A stretch of DNA of 64,000 nt from Pseudomonadota bacterium (lineage in GTDB: Bacteria > Pseudomonadota > Gammaproteobacteria > Xanthomonadales > Xanthomonadaceae): the NCBI GenBank assembly GCA_018242425.1, contig JAFEBX010000009.1, positions 62,001-126,000 on the forward strand. The letters run 5' to 3'. Positions 18,391 to 35,560 of the stretch are shown one piece after another. A program made the translations under genes and the position numbers. The stretch's first letter is position 1, and each line of letters starts with the position of its first letter. Under the pieces are notes generated by a model, which made no database searches, was not told the DNA's origin, and saw only the letters and a program-made list of their open reading frames with translations.

Positions 18391-19554
18391 ATGGCCTCGC
18401 TCCTTTCGCGCTTCAACCTGTCGCTCAAGACCGTTGCCGCCACCGCGGCACTCACCGTCGCCGGCCTCGCCATCGCCGGGAATCCGGGCGTTCGCCCCGA
18501 TCACCCCGACACCTATGTGGTGAAGAAGGGCGACACCCTGTGGGATATCGCCGGCAAGTTCCTCAGCCGCCCATGGCTGTGGCCGGAAATCTGGCAGGCC
18601 AACCCGCAGGTGAAGAATCCGCACCTGATCTACCCGGGTGACGTCCTGAGCCTTGCCTACATCAACCGCACCGCCGAGGCGCGGCAGCCCGCCGAAGCCC
18701 CGATCCCGGGCATTCCGCTGGCCCAGGTCGAGCCGTGGCTCAAGGACATGCGCGTGGTCGACAGCTTCGACCAGCTGCCCTACGTGGTCGGCCTCGAGGA
18801 AGATCGCTTGCGTGGCTCGCAGGGCTATGTGGTCTACGCCAAGGGCCTGCCCGCGAGCGCGGTCGGCCAGCGCTTCCTGATCGTGCGCCCGAACGTGCGT
18901 TATGCCCGCCTCGACCGCCGCCAGGGCGGTGACATCATGGATACCGCCGACCTCGACTTCCGGGGCAAGCGCACCATCGACTTCGATCAGTTCTGGACCT
19001 CTGCGATCACTCCGGACCGCGGCCACGACCTGCTCGGCTACGAGTTGCAGCGCGTCAACATCGGCACCGTGACCCGCGGCGAAGTCGGCGGCATCGAGGC
19101 TTCGACCATCCGCCTCGACGAAGCAGGACGCGAAGTGCGCGAAGGCGATCGCCTGATCCCGGTCGACGCCCAGTCCTACGATCCCTATTTCGTCCCGCAT
19201 CCGCCGAAGGCGCAGTTCGAATATCGCCATGCCCAGGTGCTGGCCGTGGCCGATCGCCTGCGCACGGCCGGTCCGCGCGACGTCATCGCGATCTCGGTCG
19301 GCAGCCGGGACGGCGTCGACAACGGCACCGTGTTCTCGCTGTGGCGCATGGGCAGCAACAAGGTCGACCGCGTGAAGTACCAGCGCAGCGAAGAGCTGGT
19401 CGGCAACTACGGTCGCGTCCGCCTGCCCGACGAGTTCTCCGGCCACGCGATGGTGTTCCGCACCTTCGACCACGTCAGTTACGCGCTGGTGATGGACGGC
19501 ATCAAGCCGACCGAAGTCGGTTACGAGCTCAAGCACCCGGACGCCCCGTACTGA
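18391..19554 (+). CDS. Secreted LysM-domain peptidoglycan-binding protein
   Basis: 387-residue exported protein with a signal peptide (SLKTVAATAALTVAGLAIAG) and one LysM near residues 41-88 (TYVVKKGDTLWDIAGKFL, WPEIWQANPQVKNP, IYPGDVLSL). The large remainder (VVDSFDQLPYVVGLEEDRL, VVYAKGLPASAVGQRFLIVR, GSRDGVDNGTVFSLW) is shared with long LysM proteins that sit beside dprA in gammaproteobacteria and may bind or remodel the envelope. It heads the row LysM-dprA-smg and is followed by a strong hairpin terminator. Confidence 0.88.
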   Translation: MASLLSRFNLSLKTVAATAALTVAGLAIAGNPGVRPDHPDTYVVKKGDTLWDIAGKFLSRPWLWPEIWQANPQVKNPHLIYPGDVLSLAYINRTAEARQPAEAPIPGIPLAQVEPWLKDMRVVDSFDQLPYVVGLEEDRLRGSQGYVVYAKGLPASAVGQRFLIVRPNVRYARLDRRQGGDIMDTADLDFRGKRTIDFDQFWTSAITPDRGHDLLGYELQRVNIGTVTRGEVGGIEASTIRLDEAGREVREGDRLIPVDAQSYDPYFVPHPPKAQFEYRHAQVLAVADRLRTAGPRDVIAISVGSRDGVDNGTVFSLWRMGSNKVDRVKYQRSEELVGNYGRVRLPDEFSGHAMVFRTFDHVSYALVMDGIKPTEVGYELKHPDAPY

Positions 19555-19610
19555 ACCGCGTCAAACCATTCGTGCCGGGAAAGGATCAGATTTTTCCGAC
19601 ACGGTAGCGA

Positions 19611-19632
19611 GACGGCGCCCTAGGGCGCCGTC
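19611..19632. terminator. GC-rich hairpin between LysM gene and dprA
   Basis: GACGGCGCCC-TA-GGGCGCCGTC is a perfect 10-bp stem with a 2-nt centre, 57 nt after the LysM stop, followed by a modestly T-rich GTCGTTTC. It may be a terminator or attenuator. Confidence 0.6.
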
Positions 19633-19657
19633 GTCGTTTCCGCCCCAAGCTGGCGGC

Positions 19658-20788
19658 ATGGTCGACTTCGATATGCCCGAACTGGCGGCACGGCTGGCGC
19701 TTCTATGCGCCGGCGGCCGGCGTGCACCCCGCCGCGAATTGCTGCAGCTCCATGGCAGCGCCGGTGCGGTACTGGCGGCAGGCCCGCACGCGTGGCGCGC
19801 GGCCGGTTTGTCGGAGGACACCTGCATCCGCCTGCGTCGCGGCGCGGATCCCGATGTATGGCTGCGCACCGCGGAATGGCTCCAGCGCCCGGGGCATCGC
19901 CTGATCGCTTGGCACGATCCAGACTATCCCGCCGCCTTGCGCACCATTTCCGGCGCGCCGCTGATGCTGTTCACCGCCGGCGACACATCATTGCTGCAGG
20001 ATCCCGCGATCGCCATCGTCGGCACCCGATCCGCCAGCCCCGGCGGCCGCAGCGTCGCCAGGCAGTTCGCCCATCGTTTCGCCGATGCCGGATTGGTGGT
20101 GGTCAGCGGCCTCGCCGCCGGCATCGATGGCGCCGCCCACGAAGGCGCGCTCGAGATCGGCGGCAGCACCATCGCCGTCCTCGGCAGCGGACCCGACCTC
20201 TGCTATCCCGCCCAGCATCGCGACCTCCACGCACGGATCGCCGCGCGCGGGCTGCTGGTCAGCGAGTACCCGCCCGGGACGCAACCGCTGCGTGACCATT
20301 TCCCGGCGCGCAACCGCATCATCGCCGGGCTCGCGCAGGGCACCCTGGTGGTCGAGGCCGCCGCGCGTTCGGGCGCCCTGATCACCGCGCAGTTCGCCGT
20401 CGACGCCGGTCGTGATGTCTGGGCGATCCCGGGGTCGATCCACGATCCCCATGCACGCGGCTGCCACCGCCTGATCCGCGACGGCGCGCAGCTGGTGGAA
20501 AGCCCGGAAGACGTGTTGCTGTCACTGGCACCCACGCTGGCACGGGCGGGTCAGCACTCCAAGGCAACCAATGGCACCGCTCCGAAGGGGCCTGTTCAGC
20601 CTGCCAAGGACTGGGACAGCGACCACAAGAACGTGTGGTCGGCGCTTGGTCACGACCCAATCCCTATGGATGCACTGGCGAATCGCACTGCATTGACGCC
20701 AGCCCGACTCTCCTCCATTCTCCTGACCATGGAGTTGCAGGGGACGATCACGGTCAAGCATGGCCGCTACCTCCGCACTCCCGGGTGA
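19658..20788 (+). CDS. dprA: DNA-processing protein A
   Basis: Loads RecA on incoming single-stranded DNA during natural transformation; 376 residues. It has a SAM-like N-terminal region, then the Rossmann-like DprA core (IAIVGTRSASPGGRSVARQF, VVSGLAAGIDGAAHEGAL, YPPGTQPLRDHFPARNRIIA, VVEAAARSGALITAQFA) and a C-terminal winged-helix domain (about 315-376, LTPARLSSILLTMELQGTI). Located in the usual dprA-smg-topA order. Confidence 0.97.
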   Translation: MVDFDMPELAARLALLCAGGRRAPRRELLQLHGSAGAVLAAGPHAWRAAGLSEDTCIRLRRGADPDVWLRTAEWLQRPGHRLIAWHDPDYPAALRTISGAPLMLFTAGDTSLLQDPAIAIVGTRSASPGGRSVARQFAHRFADAGLVVVSGLAAGIDGAAHEGALEIGGSTIAVLGSGPDLCYPAQHRDLHARIAARGLLVSEYPPGTQPLRDHFPARNRIIAGLAQGTLVVEAAARSGALITAQFAVDAGRDVWAIPGSIHDPHARGCHRLIRDGAQLVESPEDVLLSLAPTLARAGQHSKATNGTAPKGPVQPAKDWDSDHKNVWSALGHDPIPMDALANRTALTPARLSSILLTMELQGTITVKHGRYLRTPG

Positions 20789-20836
20789 AGCAAGGCTTCT
20801 GCCATCCACGCGCCCACGGGCGCAGGCCGGGGATCG

Positions 20837-21310
20837 ATGAAAGAGAGCATTCTGGACGTCCTGCTGTATCTCTTCGAACACTGCTTTACCGATGACTCTG
20901 CCCCGCCGCAGGATCGCGACGGCCTCCAATCGACGCTGATCTCGGCTGGCTTCAGTCCTGCCGAAGCCAACCGCGCCTTCGACTGGCTCGATGGCCTGGC
21001 CGAACGCCGCCCCACTTTCACCAGCCAGGGGCCATCGGGACCCACCCGTGTCTTCACCAGCGGCGAACTGTCCAAGCTCGACATCGAGGCGCGCGGCTTC
21101 CTGATCTATCTCGAACAACACGGCGTGCTCGATGCCGACCAGCGCGAACTGGTGCTGGACCGCGCGATGGCGCTCGACCAGGACGAGCTCGACCTCGACG
21201 ACCTGAAATGGGTCGTGCTGATGGTTCTGTTCAACCAGCCAGGATCCGAGGCTGCATACGCGTGGATGGAAACGCAGATGTTCGCGGACGATCCCGAACC
21301 GCTGCACTGA
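20837..21310 (+). CDS. smg: Smg family protein (DUF494)
   Basis: 157-residue cytosolic protein of unknown biochemical function, recognised by [17 protein letters not shown] at the N-terminus and the helical acidic C-terminus ([34 protein letters not shown]). The family almost always sits between dprA and topA. The following pilin-like gene starts 2 nt after its stop. Confidence 0.95.
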   Translation: MKESILDVLLYLFEHCFTDDSAPPQDRDGLQSTLISAGFSPAEANRAFDWLDGLAERRPTFTSQGPSGPTRVFTSGELSKLDIEARGFLIYLEQHGVLDADQRELVLDRAMALDQDELDLDDLKWVVLMVLFNQPGSEAAYAWMETQMFADDPEPLH

Positions 21311-21312
21311 CG

Positions 21313-21807
21313 ATGTCGTCGCTTCCTCCCCTGCCACCGCCGTTGCCGACGGCGGCGCGACCGCAACCGCCCGCGAAGCCGAAAAACAACGGCTGCCTGA
21401 TTGCGGCAGTGGTCGGCCTGATTGCGTTCATCGCATTGTTCGGCGTCCTCGCCGCGATCGCGGTGCCCGCGTACCAGCAATACGTGTTGCGATCCAAGGT
21501 GATGACGGCCATCGCGGCCACGCGCCCGGCACAAGACGCGATCGACAAGCGGCTCGCGCAGGGCGGCGAATGCCCGGGCAACGCCGACACCGACTTCAAT
21601 GGCATGCAAGGCGTCGAGCGCGTGGAAATCGGGCAACTCGCCGAAGACGCGACGCGCTGTGTCTACGCCATACATCTCGGCAAAACCGGCAGCGACCAGC
21701 TCGATGGCAGGACGATCTGGATGGATCGCGCGAAAACCGGCGGCGAATGGAACTGCCGCTCCGACCTCGACAATCGCTATCTGCCGCCGGCTTGCCGCGA
21801 AGACTGA
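21313..21807 (+). CDS. Pilin-like membrane protein lacking a canonical prepilin cleavage site
   Basis: 164 residues. After a Pro-rich leader (SSLPPLPPPLPTAA...KPKNNG) comes a hydrophobic helix, CLIAAVVGLIAFIALFGVLA, running into AIAVPAYQQYVLRSKVMTAI. This is the type IV pilin alpha-1 pattern (AIAIPAYQ.Y..R..V). The prepilin motif G-FTLIE is gone: no Phe+1 and no Glu+5. A C-terminal domain with paired Cys follows (GECPGN, TRCVYA, WNCRS, PPACRED), like minor-pilin globular domains. It may therefore be a non-processed membrane protein built on a pilin scaffold. ATG 21313 was chosen because it directly follows the smg stop. Confidence 0.75.
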   Translation: MSSLPPLPPPLPTAARPQPPAKPKNNGCLIAAVVGLIAFIALFGVLAAIAVPAYQQYVLRSKVMTAIAATRPAQDAIDKRLAQGGECPGNADTDFNGMQGVERVEIGQLAEDATRCVYAIHLGKTGSDQLDGRTIWMDRAKTGGEWNCRSDLDNRYLPPACRED

Positions 21808-21855
21808 GCTCGCGCAGACTGCGCCTTCGCAACAGCGTACTTACAGGGGAATCGG

Positions 21856-22833
21856 ATGAGCGAGTGGTATTACGCCGACCGCCAGGGCCAGCAGCGCGGT
21901 CCCGTGCAGTCGCAGGAATTGCTGGCCTTGCGCAATGCCGGGCAGATCGGCATGGACACGCTGGTCTGGCGCAACGGCATGTCGAACTGGCAGGCCTTCG
22001 CCACGGTGGCGAACGAAGTCATGCCGCCGCCAAGCGAAACCGCTTCGCCGATGCAGGGCACGTCGATGTACGAGATGGCGACGCCGGTGGCATCGACGCC
22101 CGTGGATGCTGCTCCCGCGCCGACGCCTGCCGCCGCAGCTCCCGTCGCCGATGGCAGCTATTCGATGTATGCGGCCGCGACACCCGTTGCCCAGACGAGC
22201 GATCCCTATGCAGCACCGCGTGCACAGGTTGGCAGCGGTAGCGTGCACCAGGGTGGACACGTGGTGTACGCCGGATTCTGGAAGCGCTTCGCGGCCTCCC
22301 TCATCGATGGGTTCGCGCTCGGCATCCCACTGGCGATCGTGATGGGAATACTGGGTGCGATCTTCGGCATCAGCAATGGTTTCTCCAGGAGCGCGAATGC
22401 CTTCGACAACCCCGGGCTGACCCTGTTTTCCTATTTGCTGACGGCATCGGTGTTCGCCTGGTTCCACTCCAATGCCAGCATGATGGCGACCCCAGGCAAG
22501 CTGGCGATCGGCATCAAGGTGACGCGCAGCGATGGAGAGACCATCAGCTTCCTGCGTGGCTTCGGCCGCTACTGGGCCACTGTCCTCAGTGCGCTCCCGC
22601 TTTGCATCGGATACATGATGGCCGGCTTTACCGAGCGCAAGCAGGCCCTGCACGACATGGTCTGCGACACCATCGTCGTGGACAAATGGGCCTACACCGA
22701 CCACCCGGAATGGCAGGACGATTCCCTGGGGACCGGCACCAAGATCGTGCTCGGGCTGGGCATCGCCTTGATCGGCCTGGCAGTCCTCGCAATCATCGCT
22801 GCGATCGCCATTCCCATTCTCGCCAGGCACTGA
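21856..22833 (+). CDS. GYF_2 and RDD domain membrane protein
   Basis: 325 residues. N-terminal GYF_2 domain (about 1-55, EWYYADRQGQQRGPVQSQEL, WRNGMSNWQAF) and a low-complexity linker rich in Ala/Pro/Met. An RDD-type membrane region (about 135-280) has the Arg at GFWKRFAASLIDGFALGIPL and Asp residues of the family, with MATPGKLAIGIKVTRSDGE. The C-terminal helix (VLGLGIALIGLAVLAIIAAI, AIPILARH) looks like the pilin helix of the previous gene. RDD proteins are thought to be transport-related; a function is not assignable. It is 48 nt downstream of the pilin-like gene, likely the same transcript. Confidence 0.85.
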   Translation: MSEWYYADRQGQQRGPVQSQELLALRNAGQIGMDTLVWRNGMSNWQAFATVANEVMPPPSETASPMQGTSMYEMATPVASTPVDAAPAPTPAAAAPVADGSYSMYAAATPVAQTSDPYAAPRAQVGSGSVHQGGHVVYAGFWKRFAASLIDGFALGIPLAIVMGILGAIFGISNGFSRSANAFDNPGLTLFSYLLTASVFAWFHSNASMMATPGKLAIGIKVTRSDGETISFLRGFGRYWATVLSALPLCIGYMMAGFTERKQALHDMVCDTIVVDKWAYTDHPEWQDDSLGTGTKIVLGLGIALIGLAVLAIIAAIAIPILARH

Positions 22834-22889
22834 GACAACTTGACAGCCACCTCACGGCGTGATTCCACTATAAAAAGAGGTTGAACCAG

Positions 22890-22916
22890 ACGCCCGGGCC
22901 CCCATGTCCCGGGCGT
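22890..22916. terminator. Hairpin upstream of topA
   Basis: ACGCCCGGG, a 9-nt loop and CCCGGGCGT form a perfect 9-bp stem in the 140-nt gap between the GYF-RDD gene and topA. No clear T tract follows, so it may be a terminator or a leader structure of topA. Confidence 0.5.
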
Positions 22917-22973
22917 TGGCGTCTCGACCGCCCCATTTCGCCGGCCTGTTGCCGGCCCCGGAATCCTGCTGCC

Positions 22974-25469
<2,496 letters not shown>

Positions 25470-25539
25470 GCGCGTCGCCGTATCGATTCCGTAACGCACG
25501 CGGGGGCATGATGGATGTTTCCCGCACCAGGAGCCCGCC

Positions 25540-25956
25540 ATGAACACGCTCGACAAGGTCCTCTACACCGCCCGCGTCCATACCAATGGTGGCCGCGAAA
25601 ATGGCCATGCCCGCAGTGACGACGACCATCTCGACGTCCGCATGACCACGCCCGGCAAGGGTGGCGGCACCAATCCCGAGCAGTTGTTCGCGGCGGGCTA
25701 TTCGGCCTGCTTCATCGGGGCGATGAAGGCGGTCGCCGCGCATCAGCACCTGCAGATTCCCGAAGGCGTCGGCATCGATGCCGAAGTCGACCTCGGGCCG
25801 GTCGGCAAGGCTTTCGGCGTCGCCGTGCGCCTGAACATCCATCTGCCCGGCATGGATCGTGCCGCCGCGCAGAAGCTGATCGATGACGCGCACCAGGTCT
25901 GCCCGTATTCCAACGCGACGCGCGGCAACATCCCGGTCACGCTGACGCTGGCCTGA
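25540..25956 (+). CDS. ohr: Ohr-family organic hydroperoxide reductase
   Basis: 138-residue thiol peroxidase of the OsmC/Ohr superfamily, reducing organic hydroperoxides. The family cysteines are present (GYSACFIGAM near residue 60 and HQVCPYSNAT near 124), as is the TNPEQLFAAGYS stretch. No ohrR regulator lies next to it. 70 nt after topA. Confidence 0.92.
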   Translation: MNTLDKVLYTARVHTNGGRENGHARSDDDHLDVRMTTPGKGGGTNPEQLFAAGYSACFIGAMKAVAAHQHLQIPEGVGIDAEVDLGPVGKAFGVAVRLNIHLPGMDRAAAQKLIDDAHQVCPYSNATRGNIPVTLTLA

Positions 25957-25965
25957 GCGATCTTC

Positions 25966-26526
25966 GTGGACCTGCTTGACGCCGGCTCCGCCGCTGCGCT
26001 GATCCGGCGTGGCGGCGTGGTCGCCTACCCCACCGAAGGCGTGTGGGGCCTGGGCTGCGACCCGCGCAACGAACAGGCGGTGCTGCGCATCCTCGCGATC
26101 AAGCAGCGCGAAGTCGAAAAGGGCCTGATCCTGATCGCCGCGAACGAAGCGCAACTCGCACCGTTCGTGTCGATGGATATGTTGGGTGACGGACAACGCG
26201 CGGCTGTCCGCGCGACCTGGCCAGGCGCGGCGACCTGGATCGTGCCGGCATCGGTGGCGGCGCCGCGCTGGATCACCGGCAAGCACGACGGCATCGCGGT
26301 GCGCGTATCTGCGCACCTGCCCGTCATCGAACTCTGCAATGCCTTTGGCGGCGCGCTGGTTTCGACCAGCGCCAATCGCGCCGGCATCGATGCGCCGACG
26401 CAAAGATCCGGACTAGATCCCGAAGTCCTCGTCCTGCTGGATGGCGTGCTTGCCGGCGAAACCGGCGGATTGCTGCAACCGACGCCGATCCGCGACGCCC
26501 GCAGCGGAACCGTGCTGCGCGGCTGA
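25966..26526 (+). CDS. tsaC: Threonylcarbamoyl-AMP synthase (Sua5/YrdC family)
   Basis: Makes threonylcarbamoyl-AMP for the t6A37 modification of ANN-reading tRNAs, which include tRNA-Ile. 186 residues from a GTG start. Motifs are RRGGVVAYPTEGVWGLGCDP, KQREVEKGLILIA, WPGAATWIVPA and GALVSTSANRAG, matching the YrdC fold. It is single-domain TsaC length, not the longer Sua5. It starts 9 nt after ohr. Confidence 0.93.
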   Translation: MDLLDAGSAAALIRRGGVVAYPTEGVWGLGCDPRNEQAVLRILAIKQREVEKGLILIAANEAQLAPFVSMDMLGDGQRAAVRATWPGAATWIVPASVAAPRWITGKHDGIAVRVSAHLPVIELCNAFGGALVSTSANRAGIDAPTQRSGLDPEVLVLLDGVLAGETGGLLQPTPIRDARSGTVLRG

Positions 26527-26534
26527 AAACCCGG

Positions 26535-26556
26535 TTTCGTTTCGGCTGAAACGAAA
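26535..26556 (+). terminator. Probable terminator after tsaC
   Basis: TTTCGTTTC-GGCT-GAAACGAAA, a 9-bp stem, 8 nt after the tsaC stop. Few T residues follow, so its strength is uncertain. Confidence 0.5.
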
Positions 26557-26557
26557 A

Positions 26558-26586
26558 TTGTGGCAGTGCACAAATTGTGGTCTATT
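26558..26586 (+). promoter_or_regulatory. Possible gltB promoter
   Basis: TTGTGG, a 17-nt spacer containing CACAAATTGTG (a short palindrome) and TCTATT lie about 65 nt before gltB, in the only AT-rich part of this gap. Confidence 0.35.
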
Positions 26587-26650
26587 CGGGTGAAGAGGCA
26601 CTCCGCACGCGCGAGCCGCCCTCTCACCACCGAGACACGACTGGACCACG

Positions 26651-32562
<5,912 letters not shown>

Positions 32563-32608
32563 GTATACGACCCTTCACGACAAGCGGCTACGCGCGCAAG
32601 ATGGCGCC

Positions 32609-33241
32609 ATGCGCCCGGCTGTCGCCATCGCCCTCTCCATGCTGCTCGCCTGCACCAGCGCGCGGGCCGTGCAGAACAATGAGGTCACCGTCTATCGCTG
32701 CACCGGTGCCCGCGGGCAAATCGAACTGCGCGACAGCCCCTGCCCCGCCAACCAGCACCAGCAGACACGGCAGATGCTGCGGCCCAGGGACGCGCCACTT
32801 GGTACACCGGCAGCTGCCAACACGCAGGCAACACAGGGCAACGTGCGCGAGGTGCGCTACGTGCTGCGCCAGTCGCGACCGCTGTACGAATGCACGGCGG
32901 CCGACGGCAGCCGCTATACCAGCGAAAGCGGCGAAGGAAACCTGCGCTGGCAACCGGGATGGATCGCGGCGCCACCATGGGGCGTGCGGCCACCGATCGT
33001 GCCGTTGCACGCCCGTCATGGCGGCGGAATCGGCATCTATCCGGGCATCGCCTACAGTGCGGGTGCATGGGTGCGCGACAGTTGCGCGCCGATGCCGCAG
33101 GAACGCATGTGCGCGACACTCCTGCAGCGACGCGATGACATCCGCCGTCGCAACGTGCTGCGCCAACCCAGCGAACAGGCACAGCTGGATGCCGAGGAAT
33201 CCTCCATCAACACGAGATTGCACGACGAATGCAACAACTGA
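32609..33241 (+). CDS. Secreted DUF4124-domain protein
   Basis: 210 residues with a signal peptide (AVAIALSMLLACTSARA). Two DUF4124-like Cys-containing units follow (VYRCTGARGQIELRDSPCP; ECTADG-like YECTAADGSRYTSE). The middle is Pro/Gly-rich (PPWGVRPPIVPLHARHGGG) and the C-terminus helical (LQRRDDIRRRN). DUF4124 proteins are small periplasmic or cell-surface proteins of unknown function, numerous in this family. It starts 46 nt after gltD and overlaps the next, related gene. Confidence 0.85.
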   Translation: MRPAVAIALSMLLACTSARAVQNNEVTVYRCTGARGQIELRDSPCPANQHQQTRQMLRPRDAPLGTPAAANTQATQGNVREVRYVLRQSRPLYECTAADGSRYTSESGEGNLRWQPGWIAAPPWGVRPPIVPLHARHGGGIGIYPGIAYSAGAWVRDSCAPMPQERMCATLLQRRDDIRRRNVLRQPSEQAQLDAEESSINTRLHDECNN

Positions 33242-33897
33242 CGAGCGTGACCAAAACGATCATCGCGACGGGCCTGTTGCTGGCATTCGCCGTTGGCGAC
33301 AGCGCCGGCCAATCCACGCGCACGCGCAAGGGGAAAGCGCCTGCGAATGATCCCAATGCCACCGTGATCTATCGCTGCACCGATGCCGGCGGCATGCTCA
33401 GCATCCAGAGCACGCCGTGTCCGCGTGGCCAGCATCAGGAACGCAGCGTGATCGCGCGGCCGGTTGATCCGCTGCCATTGCCGATCCCGGATTCCACGCC
33501 CTCCACCCCGGTCGCAAGCACCGCGCCGGCACCACAGGCGGCAACGCCCGTCGCACCTGTCGACGACACGCCCTTGCCGCCGCCTCCGCTCTATCGCTGC
33601 CACACCTCGTCGGGCGGCAGTTATGCCAACGAAACCGACAATCCGCCCGAGCGCTGTCGCGATGTGCCGCTGGTGAACATCAGCGGCTCCCAGAACGTGC
33701 CCGACCACGAGTGCCAGATGGAGCGCGATCGTTGCGAACGGATTCCCGACCAGGAACTGTGCGCGACCTGGAAGCAACGCCTGGCCGAAGCCAGGTCGAT
33801 GCTGGAACTCGGCAACCCGGATCTGGTCGAACGAGCGACTCGGCAGCGCGATCAGGCGCAGCAGGTGATGAATCGTTCATGTTTGACGCAGAATTGA
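33229..33897 (+). CDS. Secreted DUF4124-domain protein
   Basis: 222-residue paralogue of the preceding gene, overlapping it by 13 nt. Signal peptide TIIATGLLLAFAVGDSAG. The DUF4124-like unit VIYRCTDAGGMLSIQSTPCP is followed by RGQHQE, matching the neighbour's ANQHQQ. A Pro/Ala linker leads to a second unit (LYRCHTSSGGSYANET) and a Cys-rich helical end (CQMERDRCERIPDQELCATW). A tandem duplication is likely. Function unknown. Confidence 0.85.
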   Translation: MQQLTSVTKTIIATGLLLAFAVGDSAGQSTRTRKGKAPANDPNATVIYRCTDAGGMLSIQSTPCPRGQHQERSVIARPVDPLPLPIPDSTPSTPVASTAPAPQAATPVAPVDDTPLPPPPLYRCHTSSGGSYANETDNPPERCRDVPLVNISGSQNVPDHECQMERDRCERIPDQELCATWKQRLAEARSMLELGNPDLVERATRQRDQAQQVMNRSCLTQN

Positions 33898-33951
33898 AAG
33901 TTTGATAGTAGTCACACTTTGAGATGCTGAATCAACCGAACGCCTGACCGG

Positions 33952-34767
33952 ATGCCCTTGCCCGTGGTGGAACTCGAGCGATTGACCATCCCCGAATTCA
34001 GTCTCGGGATCGCCCGTGAGCCCGGCAGTGAACGCCTGGGCGCACAGGTCATCGAGCCCTCGCAGTTGCGCGCCAGCGACTTGCCGCTGGCGATGGTCGC
34101 CCGGGAACATCGCGGCGAACTGCTGGCGAAGGCGAACCGCTTGCTCGATACCTCCATGCAGGAAACCCTGGACCAGGTCCCGTCCCGGCGCAGCGGCGCG
34201 GTGGCGTCGATGCAGACGCAGTTCCTGATCGACCAGTACCTGCACTACCTCGGCTGGGCCAAGACCCATCCCGCCGGAGAGCTGCGCGTCGATGGCATTG
34301 ACCACCATTGGGGCCGCCAGCAAACCAATGCCCTGGTCGAGACGCTGGAAGAACGACTGAAGCAACTCGGCATGCATGGTGATCGCCCGACCCGCGACAG
34401 CAGCCAGGCCTCATTCCGCAACCATGCCGATCTCGCGCAAAGCATGGTCGCGCGGATTCCTGCCGCCGCGATCACGCGCATGGCGGTCGGCGTGCGCGCG
34501 GAAGACATCGCGTATGCGCTCGCCGATGCCGGGCGTCGCGAAGGGTTCGCGCCGGCATTGCCGGTGTCGGTGGTGTCGTCCAGCGACGGCAGCCGGGTGT
34601 TCGCGGTCCAGGGCGATCTCGTCGATCCGGCCAGCATGCGTGTCAGCGTGGCGATCGATCAGGTACGCCCCGGCACTGCTGTGGCATTGCGCGAATCACT
34701 TGCGCGCGCGGACGCTGCAGTTGCGCCCGGCATCGCAGCGCAACCGGCAATGCAATCGCAACGCTGA
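33952..34767 (+). CDS. XVIPCD-like domain protein, candidate type IV secretion effector
   Basis: 271 residues. The C-terminal part (about 185-271) carries the pattern of the Xanthomonas VirD4-interacting protein conserved domain: ADAGRREGF, then SSSDGSRVFAVQGDLVDP (209-226), then a Val-rich stretch and a Gln/Ala-rich tail (IAAQPAMQSQR). That domain sends toxins to bacterial-killing T4SS in Xanthomonas, Stenotrophomonas and Lysobacter. The N-terminal 165 residues (QTQFLIDQYLHYLGWAKTHP, NALVETLEERLKQLG) are not recognised as a known toxin. No T4SS genes and no obvious immunity lipoprotein are adjacent, so it could be an orphan effector, a remnant, or a non-toxic member. The upstream 54 nt are AT-rich. 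Confidence 0.65.
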   Translation: MPLPVVELERLTIPEFSLGIAREPGSERLGAQVIEPSQLRASDLPLAMVAREHRGELLAKANRLLDTSMQETLDQVPSRRSGAVASMQTQFLIDQYLHYLGWAKTHPAGELRVDGIDHHWGRQQTNALVETLEERLKQLGMHGDRPTRDSSQASFRNHADLAQSMVARIPAAAITRMAVGVRAEDIAYALADAGRREGFAPALPVSVVSSSDGSRVFAVQGDLVDPASMRVSVAIDQVRPGTAVALRESLARADAAVAPGIAAQPAMQSQR

Positions 34768-34770
34768 GCG

Positions 34771-35544
34771 TCAGAACCCGTAGCGCAGGAACCCGCCGTC
34801 CACCGCGATGCACTCGCCGGTGATGTAGCTCGCCGCCGGCAGGCACAGGAACGCGACGGCGGCGGCGACTTCATCGGGATCGCCGATGCGCCCCATCGGC
34901 GTGCGCTGCAGCACGTCATCGAGATATTCGGGATCGGACAGCTTCGGCGAGGTGCGGCGGGTGCGGATGTACCACGGCGCCACCGAATTGACCCGCACGC
35001 CGTCTTCCGCCCACTCCACCGCGAGGTTGCGCGTCATCTGGTGCAGCGCGGCCTTGCTCATGCCGTAAGGCGCGCCGGTGCGCACATGCGTCAGGCCCGA
35101 CACGCTGCCAACGTTGACGATGCTCGATGCCGCATGCTGCGCCAGCAACGGATGCGCCATCCGCGACAGTTCGAATGCGGAGAAGAGGTTGGTCTCGAAG
35201 ATCTGCCGCCACTCGTCCTCGCCGTATTCGACGGCGGGCCGACTGCGATTGGTTCCGGCGTTGTTGACCAGGATGTGCAATCCGCCCTGGTCCTCGACCC
35301 AATCCATCAGCGCGCCGCGTTCCTCTTCGTCGCTGACATCGCAGTTGTACGCGAACACGCCGCGATCCGGGAATTCGTCCTGCAGGTCGGTGACGACCTG
35401 TTCCAGCACGCCGGCGTCGCGCGCCGCCAGCATGACTTCCGCACCGAGGCCCAGCAGTTCGCGCGCGATCGCCAGCCCGATGCCGGCGCTGCCGCCGGTG
35501 ACCAGTGCGGTCTGCCCATCCAGTCGCCAGCGCGGGTTGTGCAT
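34771..35544 (-). CDS. Short-chain dehydrogenase/reductase (tropinone reductase-like)
   Basis: NAD(P)-dependent oxidoreductase, 257 residues from ATG 35544. Cofactor motif [27 protein letters not shown], the catalytic Ser ([11 protein letters not shown]), Tyr and Lys ([10 protein letters not shown]), and the C-terminal [12 protein letters not shown]. The sequence is closest to plant-like tropinone-reductase SDRs; the substrate is unknown. It follows sppA on the same strand and is convergent to the XVIPCD-like gene, with 3 nt between stops. Confidence 0.9.
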   Translation of the reverse strand: MHNPRWRLDGQTALVTGGSAGIGLAIARELLGLGAEVMLAARDAGVLEQVVTDLQDEFPDRGVFAYNCDVSDEEERGALMDWVEDQGGLHILVNNAGTNRSRPAVEYGEDEWRQIFETNLFSAFELSRMAHPLLAQHAASSIVNVGSVSGLTHVRTGAPYGMSKAALHQMTRNLAVEWAEDGVRVNSVAPWYIRTRRTSPKLSDPEYLDDVLQRTPMGRIGDPDEVAAAVAFLCLPAASYITGECIAVDGGFLRYGF

Positions 35545-35560
35545 GTCGGGACTCCGGGGG

